A stretch of 16,604 bases of DNA from Alcaligenaceae bacterium (GTDB lineage Bacteria; Pseudomonadota; Gammaproteobacteria; Burkholderiales; Burkholderiaceae): NCBI GenBank assembly GCA_947445495.1, contig CANFEI010000004.1, forward strand, positions 1 to 16,604, in the 5' to 3' direction. The notes beneath the pieces are model-generated. The model had not been told where the DNA came from and ran no database searches. It saw only the letters and a list, made by a program, of their open reading frames with translations. Both the position numbers and the translations under genes were made by a program. Shown here in pieces: positions 1-7,348 of the stretch. Within the stretch, counting starts at the first letter, position 1. Each line of letters begins with the position of its first letter.

Positions 1-901
1 AGGTGGGAGCAACGGACTCAAGCGGAGTCGGTACGACACCCAGACGCGCATCCATTGGCTGCGCCGCGACGTTGTCGATGGTCAGGGACGCCAAGTTGTC
101 ACGTGAAAGCAAAGGCTCGCCCGGCAATAGCTCAAAGGCAAGCGCCTGGAGTCGACCTAAGCTCATCGGCAAATTCACCACCATGCGTGGATGACCGCTC
201 CACAGCGCAGCGAGTTTGACGAGTTCCCCTAGGGTGTAGACGCGTGGGCCAGCCAAATCGAAGGTTTGGTTGACCGCAAAGGGGGCCGTTGCCGCATTGA
301 GGATCGCATCGGTGACATCGGAGACATACACAGGCTGCATTTTTGCGTAGGCACCTGCCATGGGCAGGATGGGCAAGTATTTCGCTAAACCAGCAAACAT
401 ATTCATAAAATGATCTTGAGGCCCAAATACAACCGAAGGCCTGAAAATCGTATAACTCTCGTGCGTCGCGCCCGCATACGCGTGTTTAAGCGCGGCCTCG
501 CCCGCAGCCTTTGACCGCAGATAGCCGCTCGGGCCCTGCGCATCCGCACCAAGCGCGCTGATGTGGATGAACCGCGCGGACCCTGCACGACAGCAGGCTT
601 GCGCGATACGTTGGGGCAGTTGTGCATGGGCCCGATTAAAGTCTGGACCAAAAGGATCGCCACCACGACTATGCAAAATGCCGACTAGGTTCACCACCAA
701 ATCGCAGCCAGCGACCAACCGATCCAGTGTCGCGTCGTCATGCACGTCTGCCTGCATCACCGTCACGGTGGGATGCACCATGAGTTCTCGTCCTCGCTTG
801 TATTGTCGCGTTGGCACATGCACCACATGGCCTTGGGCCACGAGCCGACCCACCAGATGGCGTCCAATAAAACCCGCACCACCAATCACCAGCACACGCA
901 T
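1..901 (-). CDS. NAD(P)-dependent epimerase/dehydratase, NDUFA9-like extended SDR (3' end off window)
   Basis: Reading leftward from ATG 901-899, 300 codons stay open to the left edge, so the C-terminus is missing. The N-terminus has the Rossmann dinucleotide motif GGAGFIG (residues 7-13). The stretch around residues 115-131 keeps a possible SDR catalytic set: Ser115, Tyr127 and Lys131, the last two within YLRSK. The phrase SALGAD and the later FRPSVVFGP (about 153-161) are typical of the bacterial proteins related to the complex I accessory subunit NDUFA9 (atypical or extended SDRs). Members bind NAD(P); the substrate in bacteria is generally unknown, and I do not assign one. There is no signal peptide, so it should be cytosolic. 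A Shine-Dalgarno-like AGGGG (915-911) lies nine bases before the ATG. The gene follows the dehydratase by 29 bases on the same strand and is probably co-transcribed. Family is fairly sure; function is not. Confidence 0.85.
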   Translation of the reverse strand, partial: MRVLVIGGAGFIGRHLVGRLVAQGHVVHVPTRQYKRGRELMVHPTVTVMQADVHDDATLDRLVAGCDLVVNLVGILHSRGGDPFGPDFNRAHAQLPQRIAQACCRAGSARFIHISALGADAQGPSGYLRSKAAGEAALKHAYAGATHESYTIFRPSVVFGPQDHFMNMFAGLAKYLPILPMAGAYAKMQPVYVSDVTDAILNAATAPFAVNQTFDLAGPRVYTLGELVKLAALWSGHPRMVVNLPMSLGRLQALAFELLPGEPLLSRDNLASLTIDNVAAQPMDARLGVVPTPLESVAPT

Positions 902-930
902 GTCGTATTACCCCTGTAAACCCGCAATGA

Positions 931-1902
931 TCAAGACTGCGTCAAGAACCCAGCATACGCTGCCAAATCAACGTTTCCACCACTCAAAATCACCCCAACC
1001 CGTGCGCCTTTTTCGACTGGCAATGCACCATGCATCAGCGCTGCAGCCCCCAGACATCCGGTGGGTTCAATGACCATTTTCATCCGTTCAGCAAAGAATT
1101 TCATGGTCGCGATTAGTTGGGGGTCCGTCACCGTCAAGATATCTTTGACGCGCTGCTTGATCACACCGAAGGTCAACTGACCGAGGTATAGCGTCAATGC
1201 GCCGTCCGCGATCGAACGCGGTGGCCCAATGCGCACGACCTCGCCCTTACGTAGCGACTGCTGCCCGTCATTACCGGCTTCAGGCTCAACACCAAACATC
1301 TTGCATTGAGGGCTCAGCACGCTTGCCGCCAAGGCGCTGCCCGCCAGGAGGCCCCCGCCGCCCAGACACACCAACAAATAGTCGAGTTCACCCACATCTT
1401 CTAGCAATTCCAGGGCGGCCGTACCCTGACCGGCAATCACGTGCAGATGATCGTACGGAGGAATAATCGCCATGCCTGTTTTTTGCTGAATATCGCGTGC
1501 AACATCCTCACGATCCTGCTTGTAGCGGTCATAACTGACTACCGTCGCACCATATTCTTGCGTCGCCGCTTTTTTCGAGGCAGGCGCATCGTGCGGCATG
1601 ATGATCGTCGTCGCAACACCCAGCAGTTTTCCCGCCAGCGCAATCGCTTGCGCATGGTTACCCGAGGAATAGGTCAAGACTCCGGCACGGCGTTGCTCGG
1701 GCGACAAGTTAGCGATCGCGTTATAGCCACCCCGAAACTTGAACGCGCCCATGCGTTGCAGATTTTCGCATTTAAAAAAAACCTTGGCGCCCGTCAGGCG
1801 GTCCGCGGTTGCAGAGGTCAACACTGGGGTGCGGTGCGCGACGCCTTTCAAGGTCTGGGCAGCACGGGCAACATCTTCATAGGTGGGCAACACTAGGGTC
1901 AT
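931..1902 (-). CDS. PLP-dependent threonine/serine dehydratase (serine racemase / 3-hydroxyaspartate dehydratase type)
   Basis: A 323-residue fold-type II PLP enzyme. The PLP lysine is predicted at Lys55 in GAFKFRG. The substrate-binding loop SSGNHAQ is at 79-85, the phosphate-binding glycine loop GGGGLL at 181-186, and SGGN at 307-310. It ends after the catalytic domain and has no C-terminal ACT-like regulatory domain, so it is not the long biosynthetic threonine deaminase (about 500 residues). Glu206 and Asp212 in EPEAGND sit where serine racemase carries its divalent-metal ligands. The KCENLQRMGAFKFRG stretch resembles yeast 3-hydroxyaspartate dehydratase and serine racemase. The likely reaction is beta-elimination of a hydroxy amino acid (serine, threonine or 3-hydroxyaspartate) to a keto acid and ammonia; which substrate is preferred is open. 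The start ATG has a good AGAGGA (1913-1908) five bases upstream. It is divergent from ruvB and leads a likely two-gene operon with the SDR. Confidence 0.9.
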   Translation of the reverse strand: MTLVLPTYEDVARAAQTLKGVAHRTPVLTSATADRLTGAKVFFKCENLQRMGAFKFRGGYNAIANLSPEQRRAGVLTYSSGNHAQAIALAGKLLGVATTIIMPHDAPASKKAATQEYGATVVSYDRYKQDREDVARDIQQKTGMAIIPPYDHLHVIAGQGTAALELLEDVGELDYLLVCLGGGGLLAGSALAASVLSPQCKMFGVEPEAGNDGQQSLRKGEVVRIGPPRSIADGALTLYLGQLTFGVIKQRVKDILTVTDPQLIATMKFFAERMKMVIEPTGCLGAAALMHGALPVEKGARVGVILSGGNVDLAAYAGFLTQS

Positions 1903-2000
1903 AGCTTTCCTCTGATTTCGGGATAAATGTGTGGGATAGTGTACGATTGTCTAGCCGTCTTTGTGCGACCCGCGCCCCTAACGGATTTTTTGATCGAACC
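1903..2000. promoter_or_regulatory. Divergent intergenic region, dehydratase / ruvB
   Basis: These 98 bases separate two divergent starts and must carry the leftward promoter, and probably the ruvB promoter. On the minus strand a TACACT (1943-1938) could be a -10 element, but I see no good -35 partner. No convincing sigma-70 pair is visible on the plus strand. The dehydratase Shine-Dalgarno (1913-1908) is the only clear element. Confidence 0.35.
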
Positions 2001-3068
2001 ATGGCCATACAGTCTGACTCCCTAAGTTCGCGTGCCGAGGCTTCGCGCCTGGTCGCACCGCAAGCCGTCACCCCCAACGAAGAGTCCATCGAGCGGGCGT
2101 TGCGTCCTCGTGCCCTCGAAGAATACGTCGGGCAGCAGCGGGTCCGCGATCAACTTCAGATCTTTATCGCCGCTGCGCGTAATCGCCAAGAATCGCTCGA
2201 CCACGTGCTCCTCTTTGGCCCTCCAGGCCTCGGGAAAACCACGCTCGCCCACATCATCGCCCACGAAATGGGTGTGAATTTGCGCCAAACCTCAGGGCCC
2301 GTTTTAGAAAGACCCGGCGACCTCGCTGCCCTACTCACAAATCTTGAACGCAACGATGTGCTGTTTATTGACGAGATTCACCGGTTGTCGCCCGTAGTAG
2401 AAGAAATCCTTTACCCCGCTCTTGAAGACTTCCAGATCGATATTCTGATTGGAGAGGGGCCGGCGGCACGCAGTGTCAAGCTTGACTTACAACCGTTCAC
2501 GCTTGTGGGGGCGACGACACGCGCCGGAATGCTGACCAACCCTTTGCGCGACCGTTTTGGCATCGTGTCACGGCTGGAGTTCTACACCCCAGAGGAGTTG
2601 ACCCGCATCGCCACACGCAGCGCAGGCCTGCTGCAGGTACCCATCACCCCAGACGGTGCATCAGAAGTCGCCCGTCGGGCCCGTGGCACGCCCCGCATTG
2701 CAAATCGTCTACTGCGCCGTGTAAGAGACTACGCACAAGTCAAAGCCGGCGGAACCATCGACGTAAATGTTGCAAACGCCGCCCTCTCGATGCTTGAAGT
2801 CGATCCTCAGGGACTCGACCTCATGGACCGCAAGCTGCTTGAAGCGATTATCCATAAGTTCGATGGCGGTCCGGTTGGGGTCGATAGCCTCGCCGCCGCC
2901 ATAGGCGAAGAACGTGACACGATTGAAGATGTCATTGAGCCCTACCTGATCCAGCACGGCTACCTACAACGCACGCCGCGCGGCCGGATGGCGACACAGA
3001 CGACCTGGCGCCACCTTGGGCTCACACCGCCCAAACCGTCTTCTGCCGACGGTCCGCTCTTTAGTTGA
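2001..3068 (+). CDS. ruvB: Holliday junction branch migration ATPase RuvB
   Basis: This 355-residue AAA+ motor is the hexameric ring that, with RuvA, drives branch migration of Holliday junctions in the cytoplasm before RuvC cuts. Visible motifs are Walker A GPPGLGKT (73-80), Walker B FIDEIH (122-127), sensor 1 GATTRAG (170-176), the arginine-finger region NPLRDRFG (180-187) and sensor 2 [12 protein letters not shown] in the small AAA+ lobe. A C-terminal winged helix follows, with the conserved [15 protein letters not shown]. The start is set at the ATG giving [10 protein letters not shown], which matches Bordetella RuvB N-termini as I recall them. The frame is open to an ATG at 1929, but that adds 24 residues not seen in the family. 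The Shine-Dalgarno is poor. No ruvA or ruvC lies directly upstream; the neighbour is a divergent dehydratase. It converges on recQ with only 17 bases between the stops. Confidence 0.97.
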   Translation: MAIQSDSLSSRAEASRLVAPQAVTPNEESIERALRPRALEEYVGQQRVRDQLQIFIAAARNRQESLDHVLLFGPPGLGKTTLAHIIAHEMGVNLRQTSGPVLERPGDLAALLTNLERNDVLFIDEIHRLSPVVEEILYPALEDFQIDILIGEGPAARSVKLDLQPFTLVGATTRAGMLTNPLRDRFGIVSRLEFYTPEELTRIATRSAGLLQVPITPDGASEVARRARGTPRIANRLLRRVRDYAQVKAGGTIDVNVANAALSMLEVDPQGLDLMDRKLLEAIIHKFDGGPVGVDSLAAAIGEERDTIEDVIEPYLIQHGYLQRTPRGRMATQTTWRHLGLTPPKPSSADGPLFS

Positions 3069-3085
3069 CGTACAGCCAAGCAACA

Positions 3086-4969
3086 TCAGACGTGTTCAAA
3101 CGCCTCAATGCAGGCCAGAATAGACTGCCCATAAGACTCCAGCTTACGCGCGCCCACACCGTTGACATGGGCCAACGCCTCTAAATCGTTCGGCCGTGCC
3201 AGTGCGATTTCTTTAAGCGTTGCATCATGAAAAATGACATAGGCGGGCACACCATGGCTGCGCGCAATCTCAGCACGCCACGCTCGCAACGCCTCAAAAA
3301 TAGGTTGGGCCACCGCTGGCAAGTCGGGAGTCGCCGCTTTACCCCGCGTCGCCGAAACACGCACAGGGCGATCAGCCTCTCGTCGCAGCATCAGGTTGCG
3401 CTCCCCCTTGAGCACCGCACGACTGGCGTCTGTCAGTGCCAAGGTACCGTAGCCCTCTCGATCCACCATCAACAGTCCGTGCGCAAGCAATTGCCTGAGC
3501 ACACTGCGCCAACCCTGCTCTGACAGGTCAGCGCCAATCCCGAAGACGGAAAGCTCTTGGTGGTCATGCTCCAGCACGCGGGGCGTTTTTTTGCCACGCA
3601 ATACATCGATCAGGTGGCCAGCCCCATAGCGTTGCCCGCGCTCTTTCCAGAGGCGGTAGATCGCAGATAACATCTTTTGTGCGGCGACCGTTCCATCCCA
3701 CGACTGCGGGGGAGTCAAGCAATTATCGCAATTACCGCAAGCCGTAATCGTTTGTCCAAAGTACTGCAGTAAGCCCACACGTCGGCAGGCGATCGTTTCA
3801 CACAGCCCCAGCATGGCGTCCAGCTGGCTACCCAGGCGACGGCGAAACGCGTCGTCACCTGTGGACTCGTCGATCATCCGGCGCTGCTGGACGACATCCT
3901 GCAGACCATAGGCTAGCCAGGCCGTAGCAGGCAAGCCGTCGCGACCGGCACGCCCGGTCTCTTGATAATAGCCCTCGACAGACTTAGGCATATCGATATG
4001 CGCCACAAACCGTACATCAGGCTTATCAATTCCCATACCAAAGGCGATAGTTGCCACCATCACCAAACCATCTTCGCGCAAAAACCGTGACTGATTTTGC
4101 GCACGTACCGCCGTCCCCAGACCGGCATGGTACGGCAAGGCTTGAATGCCCTGCGTGCATAAATAGGCAGCCGTCTCGTCCACTTTATTGCGCGACAGGC
4201 AATACACGATGCCAGAGTCACCACGATGTTCCTCGCGCAGCAACTGCAACAGCTGTTTGCGAACATCCTGCTTTTCAACGATGTGGTAGCGCACATTGGG
4301 CCGATCAAAACTGGCAACAAAGTGGCTGGCATCCGTGAGCGCCAAGCGCTCGACGATTTCGCGTCGGGTCACATCGGTCGCCGTTGCCGTCAGTGCAATA
4401 CGCGGCACGTTGGGCCAGCGCTCGTGCAGCAGCGACAAACCCAGGTACTCGGGGCGGAAATCATGGCCCCATTGCGAGACGCAATGCGCTTCGTCGATCG
4501 CAAACAAGGCAATCTCTCCGCGCTCAAGCAACTGCATGCAGCGATCGGTCAGCAATCTTTCTGGGGCAACATAGAGCAAATCGTATTCGCCTCGCAAGAA
4601 GGCTTGCTCTACTTCGCGCGATACCTGCCAGTCTTGGGTCGAATTGAGATACGCCGCACGCACCCCGAGTTCGGTTAAGGCATCAACCTGATCTTGCATC
4701 AAAGCGATGAGGGGTGAAATGACGATACCCGTACCGGGACGCACGAGCGCAGGCACTTGATAGCACAGAGACTTACCACCCCCGGTTGGCATGAGGACCA
4801 GCGCATCGCCGCCTGCAATTACATGCGCGACGATCGCCGCTTGATCACCGCGAAAGGACTCATACCCAAACACGCTGGCCAGCACACGCCGTGCACTTTT
4901 ATTTGAGGCAAGTCGTCCTGCGGCCACAGACGGGGCAGCATCGGCCGCAAGGGCCTGCGACTTAGACAT
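3086..4969 (-). CDS. recQ: ATP-dependent DNA helicase RecQ
   Basis: A 627-residue 3'-to-5' superfamily 2 helicase that unwinds forks, gaps and recombination intermediates (RecF pathway, suppression of illegitimate recombination). Helicase motifs in order: Walker A PTGGGKS (61-67), DEAH (159-162) followed by the RecQ aromatic-rich loop [15 protein letters not shown] (194-198), and motif [12 protein letters not shown] (336-345). The RQC zinc site has Cys395, Cys411, Cys414 and Cys417, with the first spacing one residue shorter than I recall for E. coli RecQ. A winged helix follows, then an HRDC domain from about 552 to the end containing [12 protein letters not shown]. Length is close to the usual 600-odd residues, so the protein looks complete. 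It begins at ATG 4969-4967 with no obvious Shine-Dalgarno. It is transcribed alone, convergent with ruvB and divergent from the response regulator. Confidence 0.97.
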   Translation of the reverse strand: MSKSQALAADAAPSVAAGRLASNKSARRVLASVFGYESFRGDQAAIVAHVIAGGDALVLMPTGGGKSLCYQVPALVRPGTGIVISPLIALMQDQVDALTELGVRAAYLNSTQDWQVSREVEQAFLRGEYDLLYVAPERLLTDRCMQLLERGEIALFAIDEAHCVSQWGHDFRPEYLGLSLLHERWPNVPRIALTATATDVTRREIVERLALTDASHFVASFDRPNVRYHIVEKQDVRKQLLQLLREEHRGDSGIVYCLSRNKVDETAAYLCTQGIQALPYHAGLGTAVRAQNQSRFLREDGLVMVATIAFGMGIDKPDVRFVAHIDMPKSVEGYYQETGRAGRDGLPATAWLAYGLQDVVQQRRMIDESTGDDAFRRRLGSQLDAMLGLCETIACRRVGLLQYFGQTITACGNCDNCLTPPQSWDGTVAAQKMLSAIYRLWKERGQRYGAGHLIDVLRGKKTPRVLEHDHQELSVFGIGADLSEQGWRSVLRQLLAHGLLMVDREGYGTLALTDASRAVLKGERNLMLRREADRPVRVSATRGKAATPDLPAVAQPIFEALRAWRAEIARSHGVPAYVIFHDATLKEIALARPNDLEALAHVNGVGARKLESYGQSILACIEAFEHV

Positions 4970-5065
4970 ATAAAAACATAAGCAACGGCATGACCAGATT
5001 GTAGTGGATACACTTGCTCAAACGGTCAGGACATTGCACACTACACAAAAAAGGAATGACACACC
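4970..5065. promoter_or_regulatory. Divergent intergenic region, recQ / response regulator
   Basis: These 96 bases lie between two outward-facing starts. On the minus strand TACAAT (5003-4998) is a five-of-six match to a sigma-70 -10 box for recQ, without a recognisable -35. On the plus strand I see no clear pair. An AAGGA (5051-5055) lies ten bases before the response regulator ATG and is a plausible ribosome binding site. No clear inverted repeat marks an operator. Confidence 0.35.
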
Positions 5066-5767
5066 ATGTCCGAGGCACGTACCAAAATTTTGGTGGTGGA
5101 TGACGATCCCGTCCTACGTCAGCTGCTCGCCGATTACCTCAATAAGCACGGCTTTGACACCTTGCTTGCGCCAGACGCGCGCAACCTTGCTGCATTGATT
5201 CAGCGCTTTTCGCCCGAACTAGTGGTGTTGGATCGCATGATGCCAGGCGGCGATGGGGCCGAGGCTTTACGCACACTTAGGGCCCAGGGTGAAGACATCC
5301 CCGTCATCCTGCTGACCGCACGCGACGAGTCGGTCGACCGGATTATCGGCTTAGAAGCGGGTGCGGACGACTACGTTGGCAAGCCCGTTGATCCAAGGGA
5401 ATTACTCGCCCGGATTCAAGCCGTACTGCGGCGCAAAGGGGGCTCTTCCTCAAACAAACGTCACGCACCCATTGCCTTTGGCGACTTTGTCTTCGATCCG
5501 GTGATGCGCCAGCTTCGCAAGCACGCGCAACTCGTCAAGCTGACCGGCGGTGAAATCAATTTGCTCGAAGCGCTACTGCAAAGCGCCGGCAAACCACTCT
5601 CACGCGAGCGACTCATGACGCTTGCACGCGATGATGAAGCCGGCGAGCGCAGTGACCGCGCGATCGACATCGCGATTCTCCGTCTTCGGCGAGCGCTCGA
5701 AGATGACCCTAAACAACCCCGCTGGATTCAGACGGTCTGGGGTACCGGCTATCGTTTTTCCCCTTGA
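5066..5767 (+). CDS. OmpR-family response regulator
   Basis: A 233-residue cytoplasmic transcription factor of a two-component system. The receiver domain (about 6-125) has the acidic pair Asp12-Asp13, the predicted phosphoacceptor Asp56 in VLDRMMPG, Thr84 and Lys106. The C-terminal half (about 137-233) is an OmpR/PhoB winged helix, with LTGGEINLLEALL before the recognition-helix region RSDRAIDIAILRLRRALEDD and the classic end TVWGTGYRF. The C-terminal segment is especially like E. coli OmpR. The kinase gene begins inside this gene's stop codon, so the two are surely co-expressed partners. The signal and target promoters cannot be read from sequence; calling it OmpR in the osmoregulation sense would be inference. 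It has a moderate Shine-Dalgarno ten bases before the ATG. Confidence 0.93.
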   Translation: MSEARTKILVVDDDPVLRQLLADYLNKHGFDTLLAPDARNLAALIQRFSPELVVLDRMMPGGDGAEALRTLRAQGEDIPVILLTARDESVDRIIGLEAGADDYVGKPVDPRELLARIQAVLRRKGGSSSNKRHAPIAFGDFVFDPVMRQLRKHAQLVKLTGGEINLLEALLQSAGKPLSRERLMTLARDDEAGERSDRAIDIAILRLRRALEDDPKQPRWIQTVWGTGYRFSP

Positions 5768-7260
5768 AGAACACGCCCTCGCTTGTGCCGCAATCTCTAC
5801 GCGCACGCTTAATTGCCCTGTTGCTCATCAGCGTGCTGGCTGGGCAGTTTGCGACACTTTATCTGGCCTCGCTGTATCAACGAGATCACGCGCAGACCGT
5901 TGCGCTCGACCTGATCGCCACGACCATCCGTGCACTGCATTTTTCGATGGAACATGCAGCCCCCGCTGACCGCGCCGAATTTGTCAGACAAGCCTCAGAG
6001 GGGCAGTGGCGACTGTGGTCGCGCCCTCTGCCCAATGATGTCCGACTCTTGCGTCAGTCCACCCCCGCCAACGCAGAGGCCGCACGCATCCAGCCGGCTC
6101 AGGAAAAACAAGCCAATACTCAGTCTGGTGCCCGCCGACTCATTAATCGACCTCCGGTGGACGCAGATCCAACTGTCAACGAAAGCGTGCAAGGCGTGCG
6201 CGCAAGCAGTACCAGTGACCGCAGCATCAGCGGCCTGCTGGAGAGTCTGAACGAACGTCTGAGCGGCGACAGTCGGATCGCCGTGTCCTACGGGCAGCCA
6301 CCCGAACTCTATATCTCGCTGCCACAGCTCAGCGAACCCGTGCCAACGCGCCTGCGCGATTGGCTTGTGATCCCACTGGAGCAGCTCAAGCCGCCCTTGG
6401 CAAGCTCGCTGATTGTGTATTGGCTCATTGGGTTAGTCGTCATTATGTTCGTTGGGGTATTGTTTTCATGGCATGTCACGCGGCCCATCACTCGCCTCAT
6501 GCAAGCAACCGACAAACTAGCCGCCGGAACCCCTGCGCCCGTCGATCCCACCGGCCCCACAGAATTACGGGTGCTGGGCGAGCGGTTTAACGCCATGCTT
6601 GCGGCGCTGCGTCTGTCGGAGTCGACCAAGCGCACGCTGCTTGCTGGACTGCCACACGACCTCAAAGCACCCCTTTCACGTATGTGGCTGCGCGTAGAAA
6701 TGTCAGACGAACCGGCTCTCAAAGAGGGCCTGCGCAACGACTTGCAGGATATGCAGCATATCGTGGACCAGTTCATTCATTACCTGCGGGGCACTGATGT
6801 AGAGTCCTACCGCTTCACAAGCTTTTCGTTAGATCAATGGCTGCATGAGCGGGTCGCGACCTGGCAGCAAACCGGCAAGGCGATACACCTAGATGGGCAA
6901 TCCGCGCGGGGCTCAATCCGAGGCGATCAGGTTGCGCTCTCCCGCTTACTGGACAACCTCATTGGTAACGCCCTACATCACGGCGCCCCTCCTGTGCATG
7001 TGCGTTTGGTGGCAGAGGCAAAGACCGCGGTGCTCACCGTAACGGATCACGGCCCGGGCATTCCTCAAGCCTTGCGCGCAGAGGCGCTTAAGCCCTTTGT
7101 ACGGCTCGATGAAGCGCGTACCCGATCAGGCAACGTCGGCCTTGGATTGTCGCTCGTCGAGTCGATTGTGCGCGCACACGCGGGCACGTTGACTCTCGGT
7201 CAGGGTCCAGAAGGCGGGCTACAAGTCGAGGTCCGGCTACCCCTTCTGACGACGGTCTAA
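5764..7260 (+). CDS. EnvZ-like sensor histidine kinase (TTG start)
   Basis: A 498-residue inner-membrane kinase predicted to phosphorylate the regulator encoded just upstream. Layout: first membrane segment about 15-37, periplasmic sensor region about 38-213, second membrane segment about 214-236, HAMP about 237-290, and DHp with the phospho-accepting His298 in GLPHDLKAPLSR, close to the EnvZ H-box. The ATPase domain has N-box NLIGNALHHG (398-407), G1 DHGPGIP (428-434) and G2 GLGLSL (459-464). The start is taken as TTG 5764-5766, overlapping the preceding TGA by four bases (TTGA), which suggests translational coupling. The first in-frame ATG (residue 62) would delete the first membrane segment. 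A GTG at 5785 (residue 8) is the main alternative. No clear Shine-Dalgarno precedes either. Residues about 100-155 of the sensor region look low in complexity, so ligand specificity cannot be judged. Confidence 0.93.
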   Translation: MKNTPSLVPQSLRARLIALLLISVLAGQFATLYLASLYQRDHAQTVALDLIATTIRALHFSMEHAAPADRAEFVRQASEGQWRLWSRPLPNDVRLLRQSTPANAEAARIQPAQEKQANTQSGARRLINRPPVDADPTVNESVQGVRASSTSDRSISGLLESLNERLSGDSRIAVSYGQPPELYISLPQLSEPVPTRLRDWLVIPLEQLKPPLASSLIVYWLIGLVVIMFVGVLFSWHVTRPITRLMQATDKLAAGTPAPVDPTGPTELRVLGERFNAMLAALRLSESTKRTLLAGLPHDLKAPLSRMWLRVEMSDEPALKEGLRNDLQDMQHIVDQFIHYLRGTDVESYRFTSFSLDQWLHERVATWQQTGKAIHLDGQSARGSIRGDQVALSRLLDNLIGNALHHGAPPVHVRLVAEAKTAVLTVTDHGPGIPQALRAEALKPFVRLDEARTRSGNVGLGLSLVESIVRAHAGTLTLGQGPEGGLQVEVRLPLLTTV

Positions 7261-7348
7261 GCCTCTGAGGTGGGCGGTTCCCGGTAGGATGGTCTCTGTC
7301 GTGGCAAAATGCACCTTTGATGCTTTCTATTGCGCCCTTTGAAACGGT
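7261..7348 (+). promoter_or_regulatory. Intergenic region before glnS
   Basis: These 88 bases separate the kinase from glnS on the same strand. I see no terminator-like hairpin with a T run, and no well-spaced -35/-10 pair or Shine-Dalgarno before the glnS ATG. The sequence could hold a glnS promoter, or glnS could be read through from the two-component operon. Confidence 0.25.

Noticed and set aside
561..1073. 170-residue plus-strand open frame
   Set aside because: It is antisense across the ends of the SDR and dehydratase genes and has no family features. Its amino acid composition is typical of a shadow frame.
1929..2000. Longer RuvB from the in-frame ATG at 1929
   Set aside because: It adds 24 residues not seen in RuvB. 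The ATG at 2001 gives the N-terminus I know from Bordetella, and the upstream codons run through the likely promoter region.
4226..4678. 150-residue plus-strand open frame within recQ
   Set aside because: It is antisense to the helicase core, which has all its motifs. No independent evidence supports it.
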